Positions 22,797 to 32,700 of a DNA stretch of 64,000 bases are shown here, piece by piece. This DNA comes from Labyrinthula sp. Ha (taxonomy: Eukaryota > Sar > Bigyra > Labyrinthulida > Labyrinthulaceae): the NCBI GenBank assembly GCA_015227615.1, contig JAALGZ010000003.1, forward strand, positions 1,426,001-1,490,000, read 5' to 3'. Under the pieces are notes generated by a model. The model was not told where the DNA came from. It searched no databases and saw only the letters and a list, made by a program, of their open reading frames with translations. Position numbers and translations under genes: made by a program. The stretch's first letter is position 1, and each line of letters begins with the position of its first letter.

Positions 22797-23338
22797 ATGA
22801 CGAATGAAAAGGTATTTAAGAAGGGACGTTGGTCACGAAAGGAACATAATTTGTTCATAGATTTATTAAAGATACATGGAAAAAGTATCTTTTTCTCATA
22901 GTTTCACGCATAGCCTGGAAGGAAATTGCTAAAGCTATTAAAGGAAGAGATGTTGCTCAAATTCGAACTCATGCACAAAAATTTTTTAAAAAGATGTACA
23001 AAGAAATTGTAAAAGCTGGGTATACTGCACCAGGTTGTCTTAATTCTGTTGCGCAAGATGGATATGATCAAGAAGAACTTGTGAAATGTTTAGGTTTGCT
23101 GAAACATTTGCCTGATCTGTTCATGGAGCCTCCAGGATACACAACAAGGAGAAAGAGAAAAAGAACTATAACTATAAAGAAAGAAGTTGATACTAATGCG
23201 AATATTTTTGAGTTTTCATTCAGTCAAGATTCATTAGACTCGATTCAAATTGCAGCTGAGGATGAGCTTAAAATTTGGGATCCGACTGATGCAGAAAAAA
23301 TTGAACATGATTTCTTGAACGATTGTTTTGGAGAGTAA
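22797..23338 (+). CDS. SHAQKYF-class single-repeat Myb protein, with a 29-nt intron
   Basis: Read as two exons, 22797-22884 and 22914-23338, it encodes 170 residues. The intron runs from GTATCT to GCATAG and splits a Thr codon; joining restores an uninterrupted Myb repeat. Residues 9-54 form the domain, with regularly spaced Trp12 and Trp31 (KGRWSRKEH, GKTWKEIAKAI) and the signature RTHAQKFF at 47-54, a variant of SHAQKYF. Such proteins are nuclear DNA-binding regulators in plants, algae and amoebae, known to bind I-box/GATAA or TATCC-type sites. The middle has a basic run, RRKRKRTITIKK (possible nuclear signal), and the C-terminus is acidic (possible activation region). The Met at 22797 is the first after an in-frame stop. 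Without splicing, the first frame stops just after the first helix region. It converges with the rhomboid-like gene. Confidence 0.85.
22885..22913 (+). other. Predicted 29-nt spliceosomal intron in the Myb gene
   Basis: The interval begins GTATCT and ends CATAG, and contains an in-frame stop for the first exon. Removing exactly these bases joins the GK of helix 1 to TWKEIAKAI, the expected Myb spacing. A 17-nt alternative ending at the earlier CATAG (22901) leaves a different frame. Position fits phase 1. Confidence 0.75.
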
Positions 23339-23423
23339 TATGAATTCTGTTGAATATTTCTATAGTGTTTTTTGTTTTTAAACCTAGTATTGTTCACTTT
23401 TCTTAAACAAATGTAATCTGTGA

Positions 23424-23429
23424 AATAAA
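23424..23429 (+). terminator. Possible poly(A) signal of the Myb gene
   Basis: AATAAA sits about 86 nt after the Myb stop and about 20 nt before the stop of the convergent rhomboid-like gene, so the two transcripts likely overlap or end back to back. Confidence 0.4.
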
Positions 23430-23449
23430 AACTATATTTTCTTACTTTG

Positions 23450-24388
23450 TCAAAAAAGAATAAAATTTTTTCGTATATATTTATAAATCTTGAAAGTAAA
23501 GAAAGCACAAACTCCAAATATAAAACCTACACAATTTGCTTGATTTTCAACTCTACTTTGAAACAAAATTGCATCCCAAGGCGCATCTGTACTTTTACTC
23601 CACTTTAATGCTTCGCTACTCATTCTAATAATTATTGATCCCAATTTCAACCCTTCTAAAAACAAAATTATATTTTCTCTAACTAATCCAACTGCAGATT
23701 GCTTTTTTCCGCTTGTATAAAAACTTGGAATAGAATTTAACTCCTTCAACTTCCTCTTTCTTTTTAATTTAACAGATTTGAACAATTTAGTACAAGAAAA
23801 ACAGAAATCTAATCCAATTAAAGAAGAAATACCCGCGGCAGCTCCAAAATAGCTTATAGGTGAAGATCCAAAAGATCTGTTTACTGCTCCACCTACTTCG
23901 CCACCCACATTTTCAAGTAGATCACCTATAAGTTCCATACCTTGTTTTACCAGATCCTTCTCATAGTTTGCGTGCAAAGAAGGAAGAGAAATATTTGGAG
24001 ATGAAAGATTTATATCAGAGGTTGTTGGTTTTGTAATAGTAAATGAGTTTAGCAAAGAAGCAGAGGTGAATGTTGCAAGCGTAAAGAGAGAACCCACTTG
24101 AGATTCAACAAATGGGGCTGTGAGAAATAGAGAGAGGAGATTTTGAAAAAGATGAGATTTATCTCTGTGAACAACAACATGAGTTAATCTTGTGCACTGG
24201 ACTAAAATTGTGTCAATAAAATCCACTGGAGCAAAAAGCTTGTAGTTATTCAGACAAAGCTTTTGCAAGTGAGTAGTCTTCAGTGGCAGAGTATATGGCC
24301 GTGGTTTATATGCTAGTGGAAGCGTTTCTTTGAATGTTGGGAAAGCGTACAGAGTCAGAAGAAGTCCCGTCGTTGTCGGAAATGCCAT
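23450..24388 (-). CDS. Rhomboid-like membrane protein, apparently catalytically dead
   Basis: 312 residues with several hydrophobic segments. HRDKSHLFQNLLSLFLTAPFVESQVG (about 74-99, quoted in part) matches the rhomboid pattern of His-Leu, Asn and a Glu-x-x-x-Gly loop after the second helix. YFGAAAGISSLIG (from about 180) aligns with the GxSG helix, but Ala184 stands where active rhomboids have the nucleophilic Ser. NQANCVGFIFG (about 282-292) aligns with the last helix AHLGG motif, with Asn285 in place of the catalytic His. A loop between helices (about 115-175) is expanded, and a basic KLKRKRKLKEL segment follows the GAAAG helix. Such inactive rhomboids act in protein quality control or trafficking in other eukaryotes; the role here is unknown. 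The family call rests on motif spacing only. Confidence 0.65.
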   Translation of the reverse strand: MAFPTTTGLLLTLYAFPTFKETLPLAYKPRPYTLPLKTTHLQKLCLNNYKLFAPVDFIDTILVQCTRLTHVVVHRDKSHLFQNLLSLFLTAPFVESQVGSLFTLATFTSASLLNSFTITKPTTSDINLSSPNISLPSLHANYEKDLVKQGMELIGDLLENVGGEVGGAVNRSFGSSPISYFGAAAGISSLIGLDFCFSCTKLFKSVKLKRKRKLKELNSIPSFYTSGKKQSAVGLVRENIILFLEGLKLGSIIIRMSSEALKWSKSTDAPWDAILFQSRVENQANCVGFIFGVCAFFTFKIYKYIRKNFILF

Positions 24389-27300
24389 TTCTTTTCACTT
24401 GAAATTTTTTCTTGCATAAATATGTGGTAATGCACCACTGAATACATATATTTTTTAACATGTTCACGCGAAATATAAGAACCTTACACAAAATTATCTT
24501 ATAAAACAAGAGAAAAATATTATTTATTAACCCAAAAACTGGAGGTAGATTTTTAGCATTATATTAACAATATTTCAGGTAGTTTCACAAATACAAACTT
24601 TGAAAATGCACCTAGGTGCGTTTGATCAGCATCAATATCCAAGTGTTGATGTGTTCGAATGTTGAGTAAGATATTGTGAGCAATTTAACTACATCTTAAT
24701 AAATAAATTTATCACGTTCTAATAATTTTATATTTTATGAACATTTTTAACAATATATTTGAGAAAACCACAGAAACTGCAATTGCGCTGTAAATATGGC
24801 TAAGGAGTCTTACGGTAGGGAAGAGTTCCCAACGTTTACAGATCAGAGACAGTGGGATTCAATTAGATATTAGATGTATTTAGGTAAAATATCAGTTTTT
24901 GAAATATTTTGTCACATAAAAATTCTTAAGAGATGAATCGTATTACGTGCACGCCACTATTGAATAATTGAGCATATTGAGACTATGCAACGGTAATTCA
25001 GTAGAAATGGTTAACAGTAGTTAATTATGTAAATAAAGTACAGAAGAGTACACCGAATCTCAATTGGTAATTTAAGCTACAGTAAATGGGCAGCTAAGCT
25101 TCTAGTAGAGTGAGTTCATAGATTCACATAATCTTCAGGGCTGGCAAAACCTCCGTTAATATATTATTAAATTAATAATAATCCTATTCCTAGTCTTTTC
25201 ATAAGAAACTTTTAATTTAAAATATGCTTTTATTTATGAACCATTCTTGGGTGTTTTTTAATAATATATCTAGGATGCTTTTTTTGTACCGAAAGGGGGA
25301 AGAATATTCTTATTCTGGTCGCTGTCTCATTTCATTTAGTCTCTTCCAAGATCGAGTTTTCATCATAAAGTGGAATTGTCATGCCATGGTACTTAAACTT
25401 AATAAGGACTAAACATATATATATATAGCTTCTAGTTCAAAGTTAAAAAAACTGAATACATGGTCTAGAACTGATGGAATGACTGCTTCGTTGAATACCA
25501 ATATCGACCAAGTAATCCGGAATATTTTACTGAAGAAGGAAATGACGAAGTAGAGCATCATACGTGATGCTGCTTAATCTTCTTGGCATTATTGCGACCT
25601 CGCTTAAATGAACTATTTGCGTTAAGGATTTTAATTACTGATAATCACAGATATAAATGTTAACGGCAGTTAGAAACAGAAGCTAATGTAAGCGACAATA
25701 GTTGTCCAATTATGTGGGACCAATGAGTAACACGGCGGATCATTTTTGCTACTACATAAGAAGTTAAAGATATTCATATTTAAGACCTTTATTATTAATA
25801 TTAAGCGAAATGGCACATTTGTATACACGTTATTTGTTTGTTCATAAAAATCATACAAGGTAAGTTTTTCAAGAATGTACAATAATGCCACATGAGGCAA
25901 CTTCACCGAATCACATAATAAAAAACTAATTTTAAGCTATTGTACGAAATACACATTTACACTAAATATAATTATTAAGATATAATCAGTGGAACTATAA
26001 GCTTTTGCGTAATAATACACTATAGCAGTAGATAATTAATATTCCGGTGTTAGATTCAGGAAGGGTAAGAGCCTATGTATACTGACAAGCTAATATATAT
26101 GCAGCTGCTGAAATTATGCTCAATATTTTGATCATTTCCCTTTGTATGAAAGCTTCCCCGGTAAAAAGAAACCATTGTATGACAATACATGCAAAGTTCT
26201 TTTTGTTAAGATTGTATGCCTTAGATAGAGTATGCTTAGAAGACAAAGTAGCTCTTATAGAGATCTGTTCAGTGGTGACAGATATTTCATATTGTTTCAA
26301 ATAATTATTTTATCCCGGTTTCAAAGAAACTGGTAATATAATTATTCATCCTTAAATAAACCAAAAAGTAGTTGCTAACTTATCACGAATGGTATATATA
26401 CAAAATCATTAATTTAATTAAAATATCCTTCGGCCGAAACGTTGTGCTTGCATAATAACTCTAGTTTGTTGATTGGCACAGCAAACTCGATAAATATTTC
26501 TGTGAAGTATATTTTTCATATATTTCACGTCACTTTTTATTTTGGAATATTCATCCGTTTCTCTTATCGGAAAGCGTTGTGCTTCTTTATTTATATTTCT
26601 TGTGCTTTCTCTGATTTATTGTGAGCTGCAATGTGCTCAGGAACGTAAGAATATTTGTGTAGATTAGTAGGGCCAAAACTTCCAGAATTTTTACTGGAGA
26701 AAATGAAAATTAAATTAGATTTACACAAAAATGGAGAAAGTTTTCTTTGATACATTTTTTTTTATTTTGCTGCCCCAGGATGAATGCGAAAGAGTATAAA
26801 CCAGTTTAACTGCAACCAAATGTGGAGTAATTTTACTAACGAGGCTTCCAATGAATTTCTTATCCCTAATAAAATGTTTAAGGGAATAAATACAAAAGAA
26901 TATATGAGAATCAATTTCCATAGAACTTAAGCATTTTCTACCTTTATTTTCTAACTTATTATTTCTTGGGGGGACATAAGCCTTCTTCCGAGGTAGAAAC
27001 TCGAAGGAATGTCTTCTCGGTCATAAAAATTCCTAAAGGTTTTGATTATAATTTGAACAAATAAGAATGAAGTTTCTTTTTCTTGTTTATCGAAAAGGAA
27101 TAACCTCATTTTTCGTATCTTGGTATTTGTATTTTGCTCGATTCTAATCTAAAGACCACCTTACAGTATTCTAGTTGAGTGAAGTATCAAGTATCAAAGA
27201 ACTAATGTTGCTGCTAGTCCCATTAAGATTTCCTGTCCACGTTAACTGGTATCTCCATTTAATCTGAGATAAAACCTGTAAAGTCTTCTTTTATTGTTGT

Positions 27301-28167
27301 ATTTTTTCTGACTTACTATGATGTCTGCAACGGTGCTTTACCACGGGCTTAAGCTTCCATTTTGATAATGTTACATTACTGCAGTTTATTGAACGAAACT
27401 TAACTATTTAAGACCGAGATGAAAAAGAGAACAATCCTTAAAAGAAGTTGCTTCCGTCGCGATTATGTTTACTTATAATTACAGCTATTATTTCATATCT
27501 AAGTAAACAACACTAACTATCTTTGATTTAGAAGCAGAGTATTTGACCCTTATACTTTATCTTCAGTCAACTTTCTACTCTATTATATGCAAATAGCTTA
27601 TATGTCTCTAGTGCAACTCAGTGCAAGTCACACCACTCTTGACCATACCTGATTCAGTCAATAAAATTTATCTTTATGTTTCCTATATCCTATGATAAAG
27701 TGTTTGTCACAATATATTGTATCTTACTTTGGATACGAGCAGGAATGTGTCCCCTGTCTGCACAACACACGATTTGCTGAAGAATCAACAAGCCTGGAAA
27801 GCGAAATAAATATCAAGTTTGTTATTTCAATAGGTATAAACTAATAATCTATTCCTCTTGCTTCTCCATTTTTCTGCTGCTTGGCATTAAGGTTTTATGC
27901 TCTCAAAGTGATAATCTGAAAAGTTAAAGGTTTTTTTTATGAGACAATAATCATAAAAACCTTGCAGCTGTAAGATAAGATAAATTGTGGATGGTTTTTG
28001 AATAAAGATCCATATATCTAGGTAAATATCTGGAACTTCGTTGCATTTTGCAAACTTTGAGCACTGCCTCTAGCAGAGTAAAATCTGCTCACTCCAGAAA
28101 GCATGTGAAGAGCTTCTTCAAGTACTGTATATTTCAGATAATAGCTTTTTAGTTACATATTTAATGG
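24389..28167. other. Gene-free AT-rich spacer left of the SDR cluster
   Basis: 3.8 kb with short random frames only (none above about 80 codons). An (AT)n run lies near 25407-25425. No RNA gene, TIR element or coding relic was recognised. Confidence 0.5.
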
Positions 28168-28172
28168 TTTGT

Positions 28173-29240
28173 CTATTCAAGAGTAGAAAAGAACTCTATA
28201 CCAAGTGCTTTCTCAGATTCTGTCCATACAAGAATTTGGTTTTCTTCACTCATAGTGTTCTTCTCGTTTCCATTTAGGACATCTTTTGCCTTACTTATAA
28301 CCTTAAGCGGAATCCCTACAGTACCCTCCTCCGGAATAAAAAAGTCTCCTCCATCGACATCCTCTTCTTTACCAAAACCGCACTTGATTATTGGCATAGA
28401 TCCATCCGCCGCACTTTGAACTTTGAAAATTCTGAAAGAGAAAATAAATTCAAATAACTTCAGAGTAAAATAAACGTTCCAACTATAAGTTCCCTCCTTT
28501 TTGTGTGTATCTCGCATGTTTTCTATAATATCAGTATTACTATCACCAGGCTCCCCAACCACACTTTTCACAAGTCCCTTTAACTTTGTTTCTTGCAGCT
28601 TCTTATGTAGAGCCATGGCGAACGTTGTATTAGCTAGCTTAGTTTGATGATATCTTTCAGTTACAGCAAAGAAACCATTACCTCCAAGATTTTCTTCTTT
28701 TCCTTTTTTAAAATATTTTGCTTTTAAACCTTTACCTATATTTCGTGCAGCAGATGAGTGTTGAACTATTCGTACATCACCTCTTTTTTCCGAGGCAACC
28801 TTCAAAGTTGGTAACAGAAGATGAACCAGCAGGAAATGACCAAGGTGATTAACCTGCATTTGATAATCTAAACCATCTTCTGTATGTCTATCTGGTGCTG
28901 AACCTATTCCTGCATTGTTAATCAGCACATCCAAACCATCTGGAGTCAACTCCAATACTTTTTTCGCAGCTTCTCTAACCGAAGATAGGGACATTAAATC
29001 ACAGGACACTGGTTGAATAATAGTTGTGGCGCAGAATTTTTCTTTTTCGTTTTCCAGTTGTTCAATGCTAGCATCAAAGCGAACTGAATCCCTGTTCAGC
29101 AATAGCAATTGCGACGCGTTCTTCCGTACTGCACAAACAGCTGCCCAATATCCTGTTCCCGAGGTTGTTCCTGTAATTGCAACTGCTTTTCCTTCAAGAG
29201 AAGGAATTGTTTCAAGAAAATTAGTATAAAGTTCTTTCAT
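28173..29240 (-). CDS. Short-chain dehydrogenase/reductase, copy 1 (SDR1)
   Basis: 355 residues, one exon. The Rossmann fold is clear: TGTTSGTG cofactor loop at 23-30, Arg50 after the second strand (suggests NADPH), INNAG at 107-111, catalytic Ser in QHSSAARN (162/163), and YHQTK with Tyr197 and Lys201. A PG motif (GEPGDSNTDI) follows the active site. About 100 residues after the core make it longer than classical 250-residue SDRs. Sequence style is that of protochlorophyllide reductase/retinol dehydrogenase-like SDRs common in algae, but it lacks a plastid transit peptide, so it is not called as POR. Substrate unknown. The encoded protein is identical to that of SDR3, reflecting a very recent duplication. 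Confidence 0.9.
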   Translation of the reverse strand: MKELYTNFLETIPSLEGKAVAITGTTSGTGYWAAVCAVRKNASQLLLLNRDSVRFDASIEQLENEKEKFCATTIIQPVSCDLMSLSSVREAAKKVLELTPDGLDVLINNAGIGSAPDRHTEDGLDYQMQVNHLGHFLLVHLLLPTLKVASEKRGDVRIVQHSSAARNIGKGLKAKYFKKGKEENLGGNGFFAVTERYHQTKLANTTFAMALHKKLQETKLKGLVKSVVGEPGDSNTDIIENMRDTHKKEGTYSWNVYFTLKLFEFIFSFRIFKVQSAADGSMPIIKCGFGKEEDVDGGDFFIPEEGTVGIPLKVISKAKDVLNGNEKNTMSEENQILVWTESEKALGIEFFSTLE

Positions 29241-29263
29241 TTCTATCTTTTATTTTTTATATA

Positions 29264-29331
29264 AACGGATATTATTTGATTTTTCAGCAATCATTTCATA
29301 TTCTGCTTTTCTAACGGATATTCGGAGTTTT
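29264..29331 (-). promoter_or_regulatory. SDR1 promoter block with two TATCCGTT elements
   Basis: On the gene strand, AAAACTCCGAATATCCGTT (centre near 29320) is followed about 50 bp later by TATCCGTTTATATAAAA, the second element overlapping a TATA-like sequence about 25-35 bp before the ATG. The same two-part arrangement occurs before the other SDR copies. Confidence 0.55.
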
Positions 29332-29527
29332 GTGCTGTTAATCAAAGAAGTAAATCCCGAGAAATAACAGATAAATCATGAATGAAGTTGAAATACGGAT
29401 TGGTTGTATTAAATGCTTGTACTATAATACAATATAATATTACCATACTAATTTTATATTATAGTAAGTGAAAAATAAGAAAATCTTATTTGTCTTGAAG
29501 TGAAAAGATGTTATCCCTAAGTTTATA

Positions 29528-29776
29528 TCATCGGGTTTTTGTTATATAATACTGTCCGATCAACCTTTCTTTTTCAAAACTTTCCCTTCTGGACTCTGAA
29601 ACATAAAACCTTACTACACACAAGTTCTTCAAGTATAATAAATAAAGTCTTACACTTCTAAAACGCCAAGACCTTAACATATTCTTCTTCCCTGCGACAT
29701 TTTCGTCTAGTAAACCCGAATGTGTATTCTCCTTCACCTGGTCCCCTGCTTCTGTATTCTGCTCATCACTTCCCAT
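29528..29776 (-). CDS. Small open frame upstream of SDR1, uncertain
   Basis: 82 codons starting MGSDEQNTEAGDQVKENTHSG. The N-terminal half is hydrophilic and of ordinary amino-acid composition, unlike the Phe/Ile-rich random frames nearby. The second half may be intronic: GTAAGA after WRFRS and TTTCAG 58 nt later are good splice sites, and splicing would give about 53 residues. It is identical in duplication copy B, but the copies are too young for that to show selection. No family recognised. Confidence 0.3.
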   Translation of the reverse strand: MGSDEQNTEAGDQVKENTHSGLLDENVAGKKNMLRSWRFRSVRLYLLYLKNLCVVRFYVSESRRESFEKERLIGQYYITKTR

Positions 29777-32700
29777 GTCTATTCTTTACACTTTCAAGGT
29801 ACTTTTTCAACAGGTATTGGTTCTTTCTCTTTTTCTTGTCAATCTGTGTAATCTTTAACTTTATCCCATAATGTGCTACCTAACATACTAGTATAGCTTT
29901 CGGATGCTATAACACATGTACCACAAGTACAAATATTTACAAGCGTAGTAGCTTTGAGCAATCCAGTTCCCACACAAGTTTATTCTTAGTATAAATCCTT
30001 CAACTTAGTATAAAACTCTTCAATAGATATGATGTATCTAGATCCTTAACCAGAAAATCATGAACAAAAAAATATGTTTCAGTGTGTCTTTCTTTATCTA
30101 AGGCAAATAACACCTACGTTTTCCTCTAACTGAAGAAAACGATTACATATCTTACCTATGCAAAACCCCTTTCAAAGAAAACCTAGTTAGAGCGATATAT
30201 GGAATCCATCCAACCTTTCAATTTCTTATGAACTTGAACCAATTAAATTCATCAATGGAAAGGTTGCAGGGTATCTAAACAATTCGCCATCAGCCAAGAA
30301 CGTAGAAAAGATTCCTAGAATCACAGATTCAAAAATAATGAGACTTCAGGTTTCCTTTAACAGCTTGCTTAGTTCATTAATACTCAAAGTAAGAAAACGA
30401 ATTGTAGTTGACCAAACTAAACTATAATTTTGTAACTTCCATGAGGCAGCCGGCCAATTTCGCTTAATTCTATTTCTACAGTGAGAAACCTTAATTTTTA
30501 GTTCAATCGATAGATTTTGTCCCCATAGGATACATTATCAGCTTTGCAGTACATTCTTGTAAAAAGATTGTTTAGTAATGATATTAACCTCCCCTGCCGA
30601 TTTATGTTAGAGATCCAACTTCAATTATGTGAACTTTCGGATGATTCTTCAATTCTTTTTATGTTCGTCGTATCACTTTACTGAAAACTTCATGTTATAA
30701 ACTTGTGTTCCCAAAACTGTAATTCCTTTGGGGGAAATATCTCCAGTTAAATCTGGTGCTGGCTATACCTACTTCTCATTCAAATCCTTCAACTTCTATA
30801 CTAGGAGCTAGCTTCGTAAATGCCGGGAAATATGCTTAAGGCTCTACAACAAAGTTTCTAGAATGATGAAAAAATTTGGGGTCTCTATACGAAAAAAATA
30901 CATGGATATAAATGGTATCCTCAAATAACACACATTATTGTTTGGCAAAATTTATGTTTTACATGCTAGTACATAGAACCTCTCAATCTTTACATATTTC
31001 TTAGGTATGAAATTCGCACCATAAATACAAGATGTTATGGACAAAATCTGCACAACACACTTATAACTTCTGCACAGAATATATTTCTAAATTCAGATAT
31101 GAATACTATTTTTTCTTAAACTTGTAGATAAATGAGATATGAAACAGTTCAGGCTACATGGATTCTTTTTAATTCAAAAGTAACTAATCAGATACATTCT
31201 AAGATACTAGATATAATAAAACTGTATTCTACGGAATATGATTCTATTAACAAAAAAAGTACATATTGTGGTAAACGACAAATTTAAAGACCGCTTAAGA
31301 CAACAAACCCTCCTTAGACTACCTGTGCGATAGACAAACTTCTAATCCGTAAGAAAATGTGTAATGATTAACATAATATAAATTAGGCGTAGACAAAACT
31401 TAGTCAAATGCATGACTACTACGTGATACATACTTTCAACGCTGTTTGAATCAAAATTAGTAAGCTTCGAGACAGCTTATACAAGTAATAGATATATCGA
31501 TAGTCTTAAGAAAAATTTGAGATGCTAATATAAGTTGCTAAAGGATGAGACTTGGAAGATTGGATTTACCATGATTTGGACTGAGATAAGATGTCAAAAG
31601 TAACACACGACAAACGATATCATTCTAAGGATAGTTCATATCAATGACATTCTTTTATCTAGCCGAGATATAATGATCAAAAATAACATATTGCTGGAAA
31701 TTAAGAATAAAGATGAAATTAAATATACCAACTCAAACCAGATATTTAATGAAATTTAAATAAGCAAATTTTGGGATAAGTTTCTACTTCACTATTACTC
31801 TATTATAAAGGATATGATGAAAATATATGAAGCTAACAATTTGAAAAACATCGATTCATCACAATATCCACAAACCTATTATGACCCTACTATAGTACCT
31901 GAAAATATAAGGTTGTTACATTAAGTTATAGAGTAACCTTAATTAGCCTTTCTAACATGTAGCCGGTATAACATGGAAGTGTAAATAGATTTCATGCCAT
32001 TATAAGCCAGTAAGAACTCCGGCGGTTTAGACACACTAAGAAAATGATGTGTTGCTTATCTCATAGTGGCTCTGTGGGTCACGAACTCAAGAGAAATGTT
32101 AAAAGCAATTCAATAAATTTCCTGTAGACATAGAATGAGAAAATTTCCAGGGAATTTTTAGTTCTGATTAATGACAAAATCATTCTTACGAAAGATCCCC
32201 GTGTCTTACGGGAAATAAAAACTAAGAATCGATAGCTATATGTATTATTGAGGTAGAGATAATTTTAGGGTGAGTGTTCTTTCCTTATTAGAATCTATGC
32301 TTATTAATCTCAGGTTCTTAAAGATATAGCGAGAAATATTCCCTTATAGCACAACTAGATGCTTACAACCTACTAAGAGAAAGAGTTTCATGTTACACAG
32401 AAGGTACATATACATTCGTATCTTACTATGTTGAGATCAGGAAAATTAAGTGAGGTTATATCTGAGAATTATACTACACTTGAGTTAAATCTAACTGTAT
32501 TTGGGCTCTTATACCCTATAAAAGGTTCAAAAATCTGCTAAAATAGAGACTATTTCAATCATTTAAAAAAATGACGATGTGGCTACTGGAAATAATGTTG
32601 GGTATATAATTTGCAATTTTTTGCGCTATTTAGGAACCAGACTTCTGACTAAGATACAACAAATAATGAATTTATTTGCTCTTTAATATCAATAATTTTT

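Noticed and set aside
28173-29240. Calling the SDR genes protochlorophyllide reductase (POR)
   Set aside because: Shared SDR motifs only; no transit peptide and no clear POR-specific Cys pattern, so the substrate is left open.
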